Below are positions 63,058-64,000 of a stretch of DNA of 64,000 nt, piece by piece (the first letter of the stretch is position 1; each line of letters begins with the position of its first letter). Origin of the DNA: Diphasiastrum complanatum (taxonomy: Eukaryota; Streptophyta; Lycopodiopsida; Lycopodiales; Lycopodiaceae); contig CM055099.1 in the NCBI GenBank assembly GCA_029204225.1, positions 66,059,852 through 66,123,851 of the forward strand, written 5' to 3'. The notes beneath the pieces are model-generated. The model saw nothing but the letters and a program-made list of their open reading frames with translations. It did not search any database and was not told where the DNA came from. A program made the position numbers and the translations under genes.

Positions 63058-64000
63058 AAAATTTATGTTCCTATCAACATAGATTTTGAAATTAGGCCAA
63101 GGTTTGACCTCATCTTCATAAAGACATTCTTGAGTAGAGGTCTGGTGAGAAGATCTGCAACACAATCTGCAGATGAAACATGTTCCAATGAGATCTCTCT
63201 CCCAATGACTTTTTTCTCTTACAAAATGATGAGCCACTTCAATATGCTTGCTCCTTGCATGAGAGACTGGATTATTTGCAAGAGCCTGAGCAGAAATGTT
63301 ATCATTCTTGATAATTGGAAGACCTTCATTTGCATAACACTTTAGCTCCAAAAGTAGCCTTTTGATCCATAAAACCTCCTTAGTTGTGGCTGTAAGATAT
63401 TTGTATTCAGCTTCACAAGATGATAAGAAAATAGTTGTCTTCTTCTTTGATAGCCAAGAAACCAAGTTCCCTCCAAGAAAAATAGTGTAAGCACTTGTGG
63501 ATTTCCTATCCAACCTGTCTCCTGCAAAATCTGAATCTGAAAAAGCAATCAAAGTTAGATCTTCTCCTTCGTAGAATAATCCATAATCCAAGGTAGAAGA
63601 TATATACCTCAAGACTCTTTTAGCCAACTTCCAGTGATATAACTTTGGATCATGCATGTGTTGACTTAGCTTATGAACACAAAAGCTTAGATCATACCTA
63701 GTCACTATTAACCAAATAAGTGAGCCAATAAGACTCCTATAAAGAATGATGTCCTCAAAGGATTTTTCATCATCTTTCATAGGAACTTTTACAGTGTGCT
63801 CCATAGGTGTATCTATGCCTTTATAGTTCTCCATATGAAATTTCCTGAGCATGGAAAGTGCATATCTACTTTGTCTTATAAATGCATGACCTTTCCAAAA
63901 ATCTATTTCAAGGCCTAGAATATAGTGAAAAACTCCTAAGTCCTGCATCTTAAACTCAGTACCAAGTGCATGCTTAGTTTTTTCAACTAACTTCTCATTG
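63058..64000 (-). pseudogene. copia element C RT end and RNase H, runs off the window
   Basis: LVEKTKHALGTEFKMQDLGV (RT end, at the window edge), HYILGLEIDFWKGHAFIRQS, LYRSLIGSLIWLIVTRYDL, then RNase H (AFSDSDFAGDRLDRKSTSAY, SWLSKKKTTIFLSSCEAEYK, LANNPVSHARSKHIEVAHHF). The frame is open to about 63240, where a frameshift destroys the last ~40 residues. The upstream part lies beyond 64000. Confidence 0.9.

Overview
The window is nuclear DNA of a land plant, most likely a vascular plant. The evidence is one 13-exon glycoside hydrolase family 1 gene (36365-41430, + strand) with canonical plant intron positions, Ty1/copia and Ty3/gypsy LTR retrotransposons whose primer sites match plant initiator-Met and Asp tRNAs, tRNA-derived short elements, and long CT microsatellites. 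I cannot separate fern, gymnosperm and angiosperm from this sequence. No prokaryotic, organellar or rRNA genes were seen. The beta-glucosidase is the only host gene that reads intact; joining its exons gives 1539 nt (512 residues plus stop) with both catalytic glutamates.

Layout. 0-8.2 kb: decayed gypsy gag and an unusual coiled-coil ORF (both strands), then a copia LTR plus gag/protease fragment. 8.6-11.2 kb: a 1-kb direct duplication of unknown nature. 11.2-13.8 kb: a decayed gene with a ParB/sulfiredoxin-like segment and a possible DNA-methyltransferase-like segment, interrupted by a complete 404-bp TRIM retrotransposon (13300-13703) whose two 144-bp LTRs each carry a 73-nt tRNA-like sequence. 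13.79-20.4 kb: a gypsy LTR and leader (J), carrying an 84-bp tRNA-like SINE insertion and split inside its primer site by a full-length copia element on the - strand (14590-20328). 20.7-33.4 kb: nested retroelements: copia E (-) is split by gypsy F (+, 23730-31842), which contains the 5' part of gypsy G (-). 33.4-36.3 kb: intergenic. 36.4-41.4 kb: the beta-glucosidase gene with a MITE-like hairpin in its large intron. 41.66-49.62 kb: an internally deleted gypsy element (M) with an Asp-tRNA primer site and a very large extra ORF (45.7-48.6 kb) in the env position. 51.1-56.75 kb: a second, inverted copy of the ParB-like gene plus LTR J, interrupted by a 3.6-kb insertion that contains three long CT arrays with duplicated spacers. 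56.76-64 kb: three fragmentary copia elements on the - strand.

How the parts relate. The inverted ParB-like/LTR-J copies act as mutual empty-site controls: they show that the TRIM, the SINE, copia A and the 3.6-kb insertion each arrived after the two copies separated. None of the retroelements here can encode a complete set of proteins, so any mobility would have to be supplied in trans. The strongest candidates for something little described are the tRNA-bearing TRIM, the extra ORF of element M, and the ParB/methyltransferase-like gene family.
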